A stretch of DNA of 64,000 bases from positions 1-64,000 of the forward strand of contig JAGXFN010000002.1 of NCBI GenBank assembly GCA_024637195.1. The letters are read 5' to 3'. Each line of letters starts with the position of its first letter. The first letter of the stretch is position 1. Both the position numbers and the translations under genes were made by a program. Under the pieces are notes generated by a model, which did not search any database, was not told the origin of the DNA, and saw nothing but the letters and a program-made list of their open reading frames with translations. Origin of the DNA: Arcobacter sp. Its GTDB lineage: Bacteria > Campylobacterota > Campylobacteria > Campylobacterales > Sulfurimonadaceae. Positions 1 through 7,233 of this stretch are shown here, one piece after another.

Positions 1-488
1 ATTCTAGAAATTTCATTGGTTTTTATGCAACTAAGTATATTAGTTCTTTTACTACTTTTATTTTGAGAAAGATTGCTTAAATCCCATTCCCAACCATAGT
101 TTACGAGAAAATTTAGCTTTATACCACCCTTGCCGAAGGTTCTTCGTGTGGTGTATGGAAGTAGTTCTTTAGGAAACATAGGTGAGTCAGTATTTCCTAC
201 TACTAATAACTCAGCATCTTGTGTACTTAGAAGTATTACTGCATCTACACAAGCTTTAACGAAAGCTTCTCTTTGTAATGGTGGCCTTTTGGTATTATCC
301 GTAGTAAAACCATAATAGGTTATTTCTTTTACACCTATTTCTTTACAAAGTTTATACACTAACAAACCAGGATCTAAACCAAAGGTGTATCCTTTATCTT
401 TAGATAAACCATTATCTACAGCCCATCTTCTATTTCCATCGGGAATTATTCCAATATGGTTTGGTGTTCTGATGTTATCATCCTTTAA
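1..488 (-). pseudogene. UppS-like cis-prenyltransferase, 5'-damaged and cut by the window edge
   Basis: Reading the minus strand from 488 gives an open frame to the window start with the hallmarks of undecaprenyl diphosphate synthase: HIGIIPDGNRRWA near the N terminus (family HVAIIMDGNGRWA) and GFTTDNTKRP further on (family GFSTENWKRP). Enzymes of this family condense isopentenyl diphosphate in cis to make long prenyl diphosphates. The frame has no usable start. It opens directly after a TAA (489-491), and the only nearby ATG (481-479, behind AAAGG) is in another frame that soon stops. One missing base just after that ATG would restore an ordinary start. I read it as a frameshifted or 5'-truncated gene; a non-standard start is possible. 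The 3' end lies outside the window. Base composition is clearly AT-rich. Confidence 0.72.
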
Positions 489-620
489 TTATGACGCTAA
501 TTCAAATCTTAAGTGCAACGCGTCATACTGATTGGTCTTCTCGTTCAATCTTAGCATAAAATACTTCATAAGGTGCTGCATTTATGACTTGAATTTTCGT
601 CATAGTTCTATTGCATTATA
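489..620 (-). pseudogene. Decayed coding remnant, possibly a transposase tail
   Basis: On the minus strand, pieces of one protein can be read across several frames. YNAIEL, then a stop, then RKFKS lie around 620-590. NAAPYEVFYAKIEREDQ lies at 582-529. LHLRFELAS lies in a third frame and ends at a TAA 10 bases before the ATG of the UppS-like gene. The APYEVF type of ending resembles C termini of DDE transposases such as IS30 or IS3 relatives, but I cannot assign a family. Stops and frame changes show it is not functional. It supports the view that this end of the window is an accessory, degraded segment. Confidence 0.35.
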
Positions 621-622
621 CG

Positions 623-651
623 TGTTAAAGTGTTATACTTCGTTGTATAAT
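623..651 (+). promoter_or_regulatory. Possible promoter for the BON-domain gene
   Basis: A TATAAT box at 646-651 has a weak TGTTAA-like element 17 bases upstream (623-628). It would leave a leader of roughly 145 bases before the BON gene at 805. No closer box of equal quality was seen; a TAAAAT near 748 is an alternative. The region 621-804 holds no gene I can support. Confidence 0.4.
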
Positions 652-804
652 ATTACAAGACAGTTGGAGGAATCGTGTTTTGTGCTTATAGGAAATCCTA
701 TACAAATGGTGTTATGAAGACCCGGATAGAAGAGTATGAAGGTGTTCTAAAATAGAATTGAGTGGCTCTCTGGACTTAGGTCTTAGACAATGTGAAGGAA
801 TATT

Positions 805-1602
805 ATGAATTTCATGAAAAAAAAGTCTGCTCAAAGCTTTGAAAATAAAATAACCTCTCAAAACGAGATTCATTCTACCGCAATGAATATTGCGATGGCA
901 GCAGCTATTTTATTCGCTACGAGTATTCCACTGTTTGCATCGAATACAGACGATAAAATCGAATCATCGTTTAAAAAAAGTTATGTATATAGAACCTACC
1001 TCAAAGACGAGAATATTGCTATTAAGTCTAAAGACGGAGAGGTTACTTTATCCGGTGATGTCTTGGACGAAGCACATAAACCGTTGGCACAAGACACTGT
1101 CGAAGCGCTACCGGGGGTCAAAAGTGTTGAGAATAACATTGTCATCAAAGACGATGATAAGTCCGATACATGGCTTATGATGAAGATCCAAACAGCACTT
1201 TTGTTTCACAGCAAGGTAAGAGTCAGTAAAACAGAAGTATCGGTAAAAAATGGAGTTGTCACCCTCAAAGGTAAAGCGCAAAGCCAAGCCCAAAAAGACC
1301 TTACTACTGAATACACCAAAGAGGTTGAAGGGGTAAAAGAGGTAAAGAACGAAATGACAATTGCTAAACCTTCGGAAAGCACAGGTGAGATAATCGATGA
1401 TGCTTCGATTACGGCTCAGGTAAAAATGACATTGTTGATGCACAAATCTACCGGGGCAATCCGAACCAGCGTTGACACCAACAATGGAGTAGTCACACTG
1501 AGCGGTCAAGCTAAAAATGACGCTGAACGTGATTTAGTCGAAAAGCTTGCTGAAGATGTTGAGGGCGTTAATAATGTCGTCAATAAAATGACCATTAAAT
1601 AA
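805..1602 (+). CDS. Exported protein with three BON domains (OsmY-like)
   Basis: 265 aa. After a charged N terminus comes a hydrophobic segment (about residues 27-45) ending in FASNTDD, so export to the periplasm is likely, although the pre-sequence is longer than usual. Three tandem BON repeats follow at about 54-115, 121-188 and 199-264. Each shows the pattern V(S/T)L(S/K)G ... A ... V.GV..V.N.(I/M)TI. BON domains bind phospholipid and appear in osmotic-shock proteins such as OsmY. The start is supported by AAGGA at 795-800. It is followed by an Lmo0937-like peptide and a DUF948/YtxH-like gene, a set typical of general-stress envelope cassettes. Function in osmotic or envelope stress is inferred. 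Confidence 0.85.
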   Translation: MNFMKKKSAQSFENKITSQNEIHSTAMNIAMAAAILFATSIPLFASNTDDKIESSFKKSYVYRTYLKDENIAIKSKDGEVTLSGDVLDEAHKPLAQDTVEALPGVKSVENNIVIKDDDKSDTWLMMKIQTALLFHSKVRVSKTEVSVKNGVVTLKGKAQSQAQKDLTTEYTKEVEGVKEVKNEMTIAKPSESTGEIIDDASITAQVKMTLLMHKSTGAIRTSVDTNNGVVTLSGQAKNDAERDLVEKLAEDVEGVNNVVNKMTIK

Positions 1603-1621
1603 TATACAAAAGGAGTCAAAT

Positions 1622-1771
1622 ATGCTGTGGACAATAGCGGTAATTTTAATAGTTTTATGGGCGTTAGGTTTGGTTACCAGTTTCACTATGGGTGGATTTA
1701 TCCACCTGTTGCTCGTGCTTGCAATCATTGTTGTTGTTATCCGGGTGATTCAGGGACGACGACCGCTCTAA
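1622..1771 (+). CDS. Lmo0937-like small membrane protein
   Basis: 49 aa, found by direct translation. It starts MLWTIAVIL and ends RVIQGRRPL, with two hydrophobic stretches (about 2-18 and 25-43) around a short SFTMGG turn and a basic C terminus. Length and the G(G/F)FIHLLLVLAIIVVVIR stretch match the Lmo0937/DUF5670 family of tiny membrane proteins often found with stress genes. AAAGGAG at 1609-1615 is a strong ribosome binding site, and the start lies 19 bases after the BON gene stop, so the two are probably co-transcribed. Biochemical role unknown. Confidence 0.75.
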   Translation: MLWTIAVILIVLWALGLVTSFTMGGFIHLLLVLAIIVVVIRVIQGRRPL

Positions 1772-1882
1772 AGAGCGAAAAAAGGAAATTAAATAAGTAG
1801 TGTGTTGACAACTTTACATGAATGTTGTCAATTAGTAAGGAAGAGAGCAATAAAAAAATCGCAGTGACAAAAGGGTTATAAA

Positions 1883-2536
1883 ATGAGTGATCAACAGCTT
1901 CCTCTATATTTAGGGATTATCGCAACGTGTATGGTCATCATCACTGCAGCAATTATTTTCGCTACTTTCCAATATGTCAAAACCATGCATAAAGTAAATG
2001 CCTTGATTGCCCTTGGCCAAGACAGGCTTTCTGCTCTTTCGAGAGATTTCTCTATCATCACTCAAGAGAGCAGTGATTTGCTACAGATGTTAAGAGATGA
2101 AAGCCAGTTTTTGACATCCAGGGTCTCTAATGGTATCGCTAAATTAACCAATGCCTCAATCGCGTTTAAGGCATTTTCTCAGTTTTTTAAAAAAAATCCA
2201 GAAATAAAAGAGGACAACATGAACAAAAGTAATCTACTCAGTCTCACAGTCGGTGCAGCTATCACAGGTATAGGTGCTTATTATGTTTTCAAAAACAAAG
2301 ATGAGATTTCAAATAAAATCAACGCTCTAGAGGAAACTCTTGTCCATAATTACGGAGAATTAGTCAACGAAGCAAAAGACAAGCTCGAAGAATTAGTCAA
2401 AGCATTTCAATCTACGGTACAAGAATTTTCACATGGCGGAACGGTGGATGAAATCAAAGAAAATGAAATAAAGCAACTCATCAAAAAACTCGATTCACTC
2501 CAAAAAGAAATAGAATCACGCAGCATAAAAAGTTAA
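1883..2536 (+). CDS. DUF948-like / YtxH-like composite envelope protein
   Basis: 217 aa. The first half has one membrane helix (about residues 7-29) and an amphipathic coil (35-100), as in DUF948 proteins. The second half opens with MNKSNLLSLTVGAAITG, a second hydrophobic segment, then YYVFKNKDEISNKI and a helical, lysine- and glutamate-rich tail, as in YtxH-type stress proteins. The junction has its own GAGG box (2211-2214) upstream of an in-frame ATG at 2219. The ORF may therefore be a fusion of two genes that are usually separate, or the second half may also be made alone from 2219 (105 aa). Last gene of the BON cassette. No enzymatic motif seen. Confidence 0.6.
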   Translation: MSDQQLPLYLGIIATCMVIITAAIIFATFQYVKTMHKVNALIALGQDRLSALSRDFSIITQESSDLLQMLRDESQFLTSRVSNGIAKLTNASIAFKAFSQFFKKNPEIKEDNMNKSNLLSLTVGAAITGIGAYYVFKNKDEISNKINALEETLVHNYGELVNEAKDKLEELVKAFQSTVQEFSHGGTVDEIKENEIKQLIKKLDSLQKEIESRSIKS

Positions 2537-2561
2537 TTTTTATCCAAGTGCGTCTTTCCTT

Positions 2562-2590
2562 GCGCAAGGCTTGATCGATAGGCTTTGCGC
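2562..2590. other. Strong hairpin after the stress cassette
   Basis: GCGCAAGGC (2562-2570) pairs with GGCTTTGCGC (2581-2590) over about nine pairs including one G-T, with an 11-base loop. Each arm is also part of a TTGCGCAA palindrome (2560-2567 and 2585-2592). It lies 25 bases after the preceding stop, so it could end or stabilise that transcript, but there is no following T run. Confidence 0.45.
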
Positions 2591-2641
2591 AAAATCATAA
2601 GAGTCGTAATAGCAAGCGAAATTTAGGCTCAGGTGACAACC

Positions 2642-2950
2642 CACTGCTTTATGCCTCTAAAAACCTTAGAAACTGCAGCAGGAGAAAGGTGTAAGTATCT
2701 TGTGCCTTCTGCCTGTTTCTAACCATCTTCCAGTGCATTTATTATAGCTAAGTGATCTGGCTACACTTCCTGCATAAAAATAATCTCGCATCCAATTATC
2801 TAGTCCACCAAGAGCCTTAGCAGTGAAGAGTGACCTGGCTACACTTATTAGGACGCTGAAATGATAGAATCTCTAACTAATAAAAAGAGAGTGAGCGAGA
2901 ATGAGAAGTCCAGAGAAGGGTTGCGCTTGGTGTTAAAAAGGTGTCCATTA
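2642..2950. mobile_element. Decayed element remnant with an 18-base direct repeat
   Basis: No intact gene occupies 2537-3066. On the minus strand 2757-2642 a broken frame reads LAIINALEDG, stop, KQAEGTRYLHLSPAAVSKVF. This resembles a helix-turn-helix such as those at the end of REP-associated or other small transposases. The sequence AGTGAYCTGGCTACACTT occurs twice in the same orientation, at 2751-2768 and 2829-2846, one mismatch apart and 78 bases between starts. This arrangement recalls the multiple terminal repeats of some insertion sequences. Family not identifiable by eye. Confidence 0.35.
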
Positions 2951-3066
2951 ACTGTTAAAGATACTCGATGGACAGAGAAAGACTAAATGAGCTTGTGTGC
3001 CAGTTTTGAATATGATCAAAAGCAGTTTTATAAAGATTCATATTTTAGGGGAGTGTTTGGGGATGA

Positions 3067-3142
3067 TGGTGGAGCATAGCGGGATCGAACCGCTGACCTC
3101 GTCGCTGCCAGCGACGCGCTCTCCCAGCTGAGCTAATGCCCC
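3067..3142 (-). tRNA. tRNA-Ala (GGC)
   Basis: The minus strand reads GGGGCATTAGCTCAGCTGGG and ends in ATGCTCCACCA. The acceptor stem pairs GGGGCAT with ATGCTCC (one G-U). The anticodon stem-loop is GTCGCTGGCAGCGAC with anticodon GGC, and the T arm is GCGG-TTCGATC-CCGC. CCA is encoded. The 76-base gene is complete. Its 3' end faces the AT-rich accessory segment at lower coordinates, the usual orientation for elements integrated at a tRNA 3' end. Confidence 0.97.
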
Positions 3143-3266
3143 ATCGTTAAAAAGAAGGGAAGTATATAGCGATAAGGCTTAATTGGTTCTAAAAAGCCAT
3201 TCTTTGTAAAACAAAATAGATATTTGCCGATTTAGGACGAGATTTAGACTCGCCAAAAGGGAAGAC

Positions 3267-3773
3267 ATGCGTAAAGTATTACTCTTACTGATGATGACTT
3301 CGGCCTTGTTCTCGCAGGAGAGATACTGCATTCAGGTCATATCTGCTGAAAATGAAGCATCAATCACAAAGGCTTTTATAGCCAAGATAAAGCAGATGTC
3401 CGCGCCTTATGTGCAAAAGCAGATTGAGGGGAAGTACAAGGTCTTTGTGGGGGATTTTCACAGCTATGAAGTCGCACGCGCTTATTTGTACGAGGTGCGC
3501 AAAAACGTGAGCCGGGGTGCTTTTATCGTTAGTAAAAACGATACTTCTGCACAACACCCGCAGGTGCAGCAGATAGCGGTGATGGCAGAAGTAAAAACTC
3601 TCCAGCCTTTTGAAAAAGAAGAGCCCTCAGAAAAAACAGCGGAAGCCAAAGATGATAATGCTGCTATAGCAGAGGAGGTGTTCTGCCAGCCGACGAAAAA
3701 AGCGCTGCGCGAGGCAGAGATCTCTTCGGCACTCTCATTTTACCAGAGCTCCTCGTTTTACACATTTAAGTGA
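3267..3773 (+). CDS. SPOR-like secreted protein
   Basis: 168 aa. A signal peptide (MRKVLLLLMMTSALFSQ) is followed by a domain at about 20-92 reading RYCIQVISAENEAS ... VQKQIEGKYKVFVGDFHSYEVARAYLYEVRKN ... GAFIV. This is the pattern of SPOR domains, which bind denuded septal peptidoglycan. The rest (95-168) is acidic and low complexity, with no further domain. It may help cell division or wall turnover, but the call rests on the SPOR-like pattern alone. The last 16 bases overlap the convergent gene ending at 3758. The gene stands alone, with tRNA-Ala upstream. Confidence 0.6.
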   Translation: MRKVLLLLMMTSALFSQERYCIQVISAENEASITKAFIAKIKQMSAPYVQKQIEGKYKVFVGDFHSYEVARAYLYEVRKNVSRGAFIVSKNDTSAQHPQVQQIAVMAEVKTLQPFEKEEPSEKTAEAKDDNAAIAEEVFCQPTKKALREAEISSALSFYQSSSFYTFK

Positions 3774-4180
3774 CGAGTGTCATGATCGAGAAACTCCAGA
3801 TCGATATCTAACTTCTTTTTGACGCTGGCCTGCAGAGCATCGAAAAGCTCTTGGGCGCTTTCGCCGTCTTTGGGAAAACTTACAATCTCATGTTTGAGCG
3901 GCATGGAAAAATACTCCTCAAACATCTTCTCCACCACATCGGTCCCAAATTTGTCTGTTTGATAGAGGATAAAAAAGTAGAAATTGTCATTGTGCACATA
4001 GGCATCGGAAGAACGCAGGACATGCTCAAGCGAGCTTTGGATCACATCCTTGTCCAGGTCGCCGAAATCGCAAAACAAAATGCTGAATGCCTCGGCATGA
4101 GAATCCTCAGCACGCTCAGTGATACCACGTTGCAGGTCGATAAGAGCCGTGAGGTTGAAAAAAGAGAAAGGCACACCCAT
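3758..4180 (-). CDS. Small protein with a degenerate GGDEF-like fold
   Basis: 140 aa, no signal or membrane segment. The order of elements follows a GGDEF domain. ERAEDSHAEAFSILFCDFGDLD matches the first strand-helix and metal region. LEHVLRSSDAYVHNDNFYFFILYQTD matches the helix and hairpin that normally carry GG(D/E)EF. VVEKMFEEYF and the later strand follow as expected. The signature positions read HNDNF, so cyclase activity is not expected; a binding or partner role is possible. This is pattern reading only. It shares the minus strand with the PP-loop gene, whose stop lies 64 bases upstream of this start. Confidence 0.5.
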   Translation of the reverse strand: MGVPFSFFNLTALIDLQRGITERAEDSHAEAFSILFCDFGDLDKDVIQSSLEHVLRSSDAYVHNDNFYFFILYQTDKFGTDVVEKMFEEYFSMPLKHEIVSFPKDGESAQELFDALQASVKKKLDIDLEFLDHDTRHLNV

Positions 4181-4244
4181 GATCTTTCCTTTGTATTGGC
4201 AAAGAATGAGTATACAGAGTGGAATTTAAAAGACGGCTTAACTT

Positions 4245-5222
4245 CTAGACCACGAAGTAAGCGTGTGGCGCCTTTTTATCTTCGAAGGGTTGAGCCGTGA
4301 CCTTCTCGCCGTCTATAGCGATCGTATAGCTCTCGTTGGGCTTTGTACGTGAATAGGTCAGCACAAGGCGGATGGCCAGTTCTCTGTCGGCCTCGCTTGC
4401 ATTGCGCGAAAGCAGAGAGTGCGGTCCGGGCATATCAAGGGTTGAGATATGCAGGTATTTGTCGTTTTCTACGGCCTCGATCTTTTCGTTGTCAAATTCG
4501 TCGCGGCCGACAACAAGTTTCGCCCCGTCAGGAAGACGAAGCTGGCGGCCGTGCTTGATCACGGGAATATCTTTGACCTCGAAGGTGTCGTACTTGAGGT
4601 AGTCGTGCATCTTTTTAGTGAAATTTTCGTCGGTCAGAAGACAGCCGCCGCCCGGGCTTTCGAAGTCGGTAAGATTGTACTTTTTAGCGAGCTCAAACTG
4701 GCGGTCACGGCTTCTGCCCTGAATGTTTTCGAGCTTCTCACGATCGACCCAGCCCTCGGTCTCGGCAATGGTCGGCGCAAGATGTTTCGCAGACATGGGA
4801 CGCAGAAGAAGCCCCTCGCAGTTGCTCTCGTTCAGCACCGTCTGAAGGGCCTCTCTATTTTGGCTCATCGGACGCTGTCCCATTACTTCGCCGGAGAGCA
4901 AGAAGCTTGCCCCCTCGGCCTCCATAATGCGCTTGGCCACTTCGAACATCTTGGCGTGGCAGTCGATGCAGGGATTGAAATGTTTGCCATAGCCGTGTTT
5001 GGGGTCAAAAAGGACATCCTGCAGGTACTCGCTTTGTATGTCGATGATGCGAAGCTCCGCACCGACCTGGTCACACATGTTTTGCATGTGCGCGCGTCTG
5101 TCTTTGGTTGAGCCAAAACCTGTGTTGATGTTGCAGGCGATCACTTCGATCCCTTGATCGATGATCAGTTTCATGGCCAGAGTGGAGTCGAGTCCACCGC
5201 TAAAGAGGGCTATAGCTTTCAT
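4245..5222 (-). CDS. PP-loop ATPase, tRNA-thiolation-like
   Basis: 325 aa, cytoplasmic. The PP-loop FSGGLDST (7-14) binds ATP for adenylation, as in MnmA/ThiI-type tRNA sulfur transferases. CIDC (Cys85, Cys88) and a further cysteine in PGGGCLLT (Cys194) are placed as in enzymes that carry a thiol relay or an iron-sulfur cluster. GEVMGQRPMSQN (111-122) is the second conserved block. The C-terminal 90 residues (strands, then PHAYFVV) look like the NFACT-R-type RNA-binding appendix found on this subgroup. The closest functional guess is tRNA 2-thio or 4-thio modification; the exact target nucleotide cannot be assigned from sequence. Confidence 0.75.
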   Translation of the reverse strand: MKAIALFSGGLDSTLAMKLIIDQGIEVIACNINTGFGSTKDRRAHMQNMCDQVGAELRIIDIQSEYLQDVLFDPKHGYGKHFNPCIDCHAKMFEVAKRIMEAEGASFLLSGEVMGQRPMSQNREALQTVLNESNCEGLLLRPMSAKHLAPTIAETEGWVDREKLENIQGRSRDRQFELAKKYNLTDFESPGGGCLLTDENFTKKMHDYLKYDTFEVKDIPVIKHGRQLRLPDGAKLVVGRDEFDNEKIEAVENDKYLHISTLDMPGPHSLLSRNASEADRELAIRLVLTYSRTKPNESYTIAIDGEKVTAQPFEDKKAPHAYFVV

Positions 5223-5350
5223 TTGTTCTCCTGGTAAGGCACAAGAATCCGCGGCAGGGATCAGTTCACCTTGAAATATTTTTGAAATTATAACAAAGCA
5301 GGCATTAGGTGCAGATAAGAGGGCTCAATTAGTGAAAAGACGGATGTGTT

Positions 5351-5366
5351 CTCCTCTTTCGAGGAG
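5351..5366. other. Perfect hairpin in the 245-base gap 5223-5467
   Basis: CTCCTC (5351-5356) and GAGGAG (5361-5366) pair around TTTC. Downstream at 5393-5399 is an isolated perfect AAGGAGG followed by TTG TTG TAG, too short to be a gene. Nothing else in the gap between the PP-loop gene and dnaG could be recognised. Confidence 0.35.
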
Positions 5367-5467
5367 TACTAGAGTGGTTTGTATTTTAATTTAAGGAGGA
5401 TAAATTGTTGTAGTTGGGTGCTACAGGCGGAATTATAAGGGAGGGATGTGTAGATAAAGTGTGGGCG

Positions 5468-7117
5468 CTAAAGCGTAAAAGGGACAAGTTCGCCGCGCTT
5501 TAAGCGGTTGACCTTTTCTGTGAACTGGCGGATCATAAAGGCTTTTTTCTCAAAAGGGATGTCCTGCTGCATCCTGACTTTTCGCAGCTCTTTTGCATAG
5601 TAGTTCCTTAAAAAAGTGAGCAGTTCATCTTTGATATCCTCTTCTTTGAAGGACTTGATGCTTTCGTTGAGCAGGATCTTGGCCAAAAGAGGGTGGTCGC
5701 CCTGGTTGCTCAGTGCCAGGGTAAATTCATGCGCATGCGAATGCAGCTGCGAAGGGGCGATATAGTCGAGAATACTCTCGGTCACAGCCGGGATCTCGAT
5801 GATCGTTTTCACAAGACTAAGCTCCCAAAAGTCTTCGCGCGTCAGCGGGGCGGAGAACTGGGGTATTCTCTGGTTCTGGGGAGCTTTTTGAAGGCGCACG
5901 ACGGATTTGTTGATGTTCAAAAGGGCCGCAAGATGGCCGCGGTACTCCTCTTGCAGCAGGGGAGAGAGTGTCTTGAGGTAGCCGATGCCCGTATGCATGG
6001 CCTCTTCTTTGGCCTTGGGGTTGCTCAGGTCATAGGCATGCACACTTTGTTCAAGGACAAATTCGATAAAAGGCTTGGGATGTCGGAAGAGATTTTTTAG
6101 CTCTTCGACCTTGCCGTTTTTTACCATGTCGGCCGGGTCAAGGCCCGCAGAAAAGATAACAACGCCCCCGTCCATACCGCCTGCAGAGAGGAGTTTTGAG
6201 GCTTTTATAGCTGCAGCAAGACCGGCATTGTCCCCGTCATAGGCCATGACGATACGCGGTTCTCCTTTGCGAAGCAGAGGAAGATGTTCGCTGGTCAGCG
6301 CTGTTCCCAGGGTCGCCACGGCATTGGTAAAGCCTGCCTGATGCAGCATTACAACGTCCAGATACCCCTCGGTGACGATCATTTCTTTGTTTTTATAGAT
6401 GCCCTCTTTGGCGAGGTGGTAGGCATAAAGAAGTTTGGACTTGTTAAATATTTTGGTTTGCGGAGAGTTGACATACTTCGCCTGATGGCCGCTGATCGTA
6501 CGTCCTCCGAAGCCGACCATACTGCCGTTTTGCGCATGGATAGGGAAGGTGACCCGCTCGATAAAACGGGCAAAAAGATGGTTGTCGCCCTCGCCTATAA
6601 CTCCGAGCTCTATCCCCTCTTTGAGATCAAAAAGCTGACTTTTGAGATAGGCCAGCGTCTGCTGGGAAGCAGGAGCATAGCCGATACCGAACTTCTCTAT
6701 AGAAGACTCGAAGACGCCGCGTTCGCTGAGATAGGCCTGGGCCTCAGGAGTGGAGTCAAGAAGTGTTTTGTAGTAGTCGTTGAGTTTCTCCATCAGACGG
6801 GTGTCGGTCTTTCGCTGTGTGTCGGTGGTATACTGCAGGGAAAAGTTCTGCTGCGAGGCGAGCTTTTCAAGGGCTTCTGGATAGTTGAGTTTCTCATACT
6901 CCATGACAAAACGGATGGGGTCCCCGGTTACGCCGCAGCCGAAACAGTGGTAGATCTGTTTCGCGGGGCTGACGACAAAGCTCGGGCTTTTTTCATCATG
7001 AAAAGGGCAGGGAGCCTTGTAGTTCACGCCGGCTTTTTTAAGCTCGATGTAGTTTCCCACAACATCAACAATATCAAGTCGGGTCTTTAGGGCCTCTATG
7101 GAGTCTTGAGCAATCAT
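5468..7117 (-). CDS. dnaG: DNA primase
   Basis: 549 aa from the ATG at 7117 (MIAQDSIEAL). The longer frame to 7177 adds 20 residues that the family lacks. It makes RNA primers at the replication fork. The zinc-binding CHC2 domain has Cys37, His40, Cys58 and Cys61 (CPFH ... CFGC). The Toprim core has VTEGYLDVV with Glu250 and MAYDGDNAG with Asp294 and Asp296 for metal-dependent catalysis. The C-terminal 130 residues are helical, as expected for a helicase-binding domain. All catalytic residues are present. It stands between the PP-loop gene and the divergent ABC exporter gene. Confidence 0.95.
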   Translation of the reverse strand: MIAQDSIEALKTRLDIVDVVGNYIELKKAGVNYKAPCPFHDEKSPSFVVSPAKQIYHCFGCGVTGDPIRFVMEYEKLNYPEALEKLASQQNFSLQYTTDTQRKTDTRLMEKLNDYYKTLLDSTPEAQAYLSERGVFESSIEKFGIGYAPASQQTLAYLKSQLFDLKEGIELGVIGEGDNHLFARFIERVTFPIHAQNGSMVGFGGRTISGHQAKYVNSPQTKIFNKSKLLYAYHLAKEGIYKNKEMIVTEGYLDVVMLHQAGFTNAVATLGTALTSEHLPLLRKGEPRIVMAYDGDNAGLAAAIKASKLLSAGGMDGGVVIFSAGLDPADMVKNGKVEELKNLFRHPKPFIEFVLEQSVHAYDLSNPKAKEEAMHTGIGYLKTLSPLLQEEYRGHLAALLNINKSVVRLQKAPQNQRIPQFSAPLTREDFWELSLVKTIIEIPAVTESILDYIAPSQLHSHAHEFTLALSNQGDHPLLAKILLNESIKSFKEEDIKDELLTFLRNYYAKELRKVRMQQDIPFEKKAFMIRQFTEKVNRLKRGELVPFTL

Positions 7118-7233
7118 AAACGCAATTATAACCAAGGACGGCTTATGTGCAAGTCGTGAAAACAGATGCGTGTGCAAAGAACATCTTTAAAAAAGTCTAT
7201 TATAATACGTACAGATGATTTGAAAGAGTACAT

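Noticed and set aside
130-315. 61-aa plus-strand frame
   Set aside because: Antisense to the UppS-like frame, with no ribosome binding site.
532-717. 61-aa plus-strand frame
   Set aside because: Crosses a decayed minus-strand remnant, a possible promoter and intergenic sequence; no domain.
4449-5111. 220-aa plus-strand frame
   Set aside because: Antisense to the PP-loop ATPase gene, whose motifs and start are clear; it has no recognisable domain.
5393-5413. Perfect AAGGAGG followed by TTG TTG TAG
   Set aside because: Two codons only; could be a leftover or chance sequence.
6284-7090. 268-aa plus-strand frame
   Set aside because: Antisense to dnaG; the primase motifs decide the strand.
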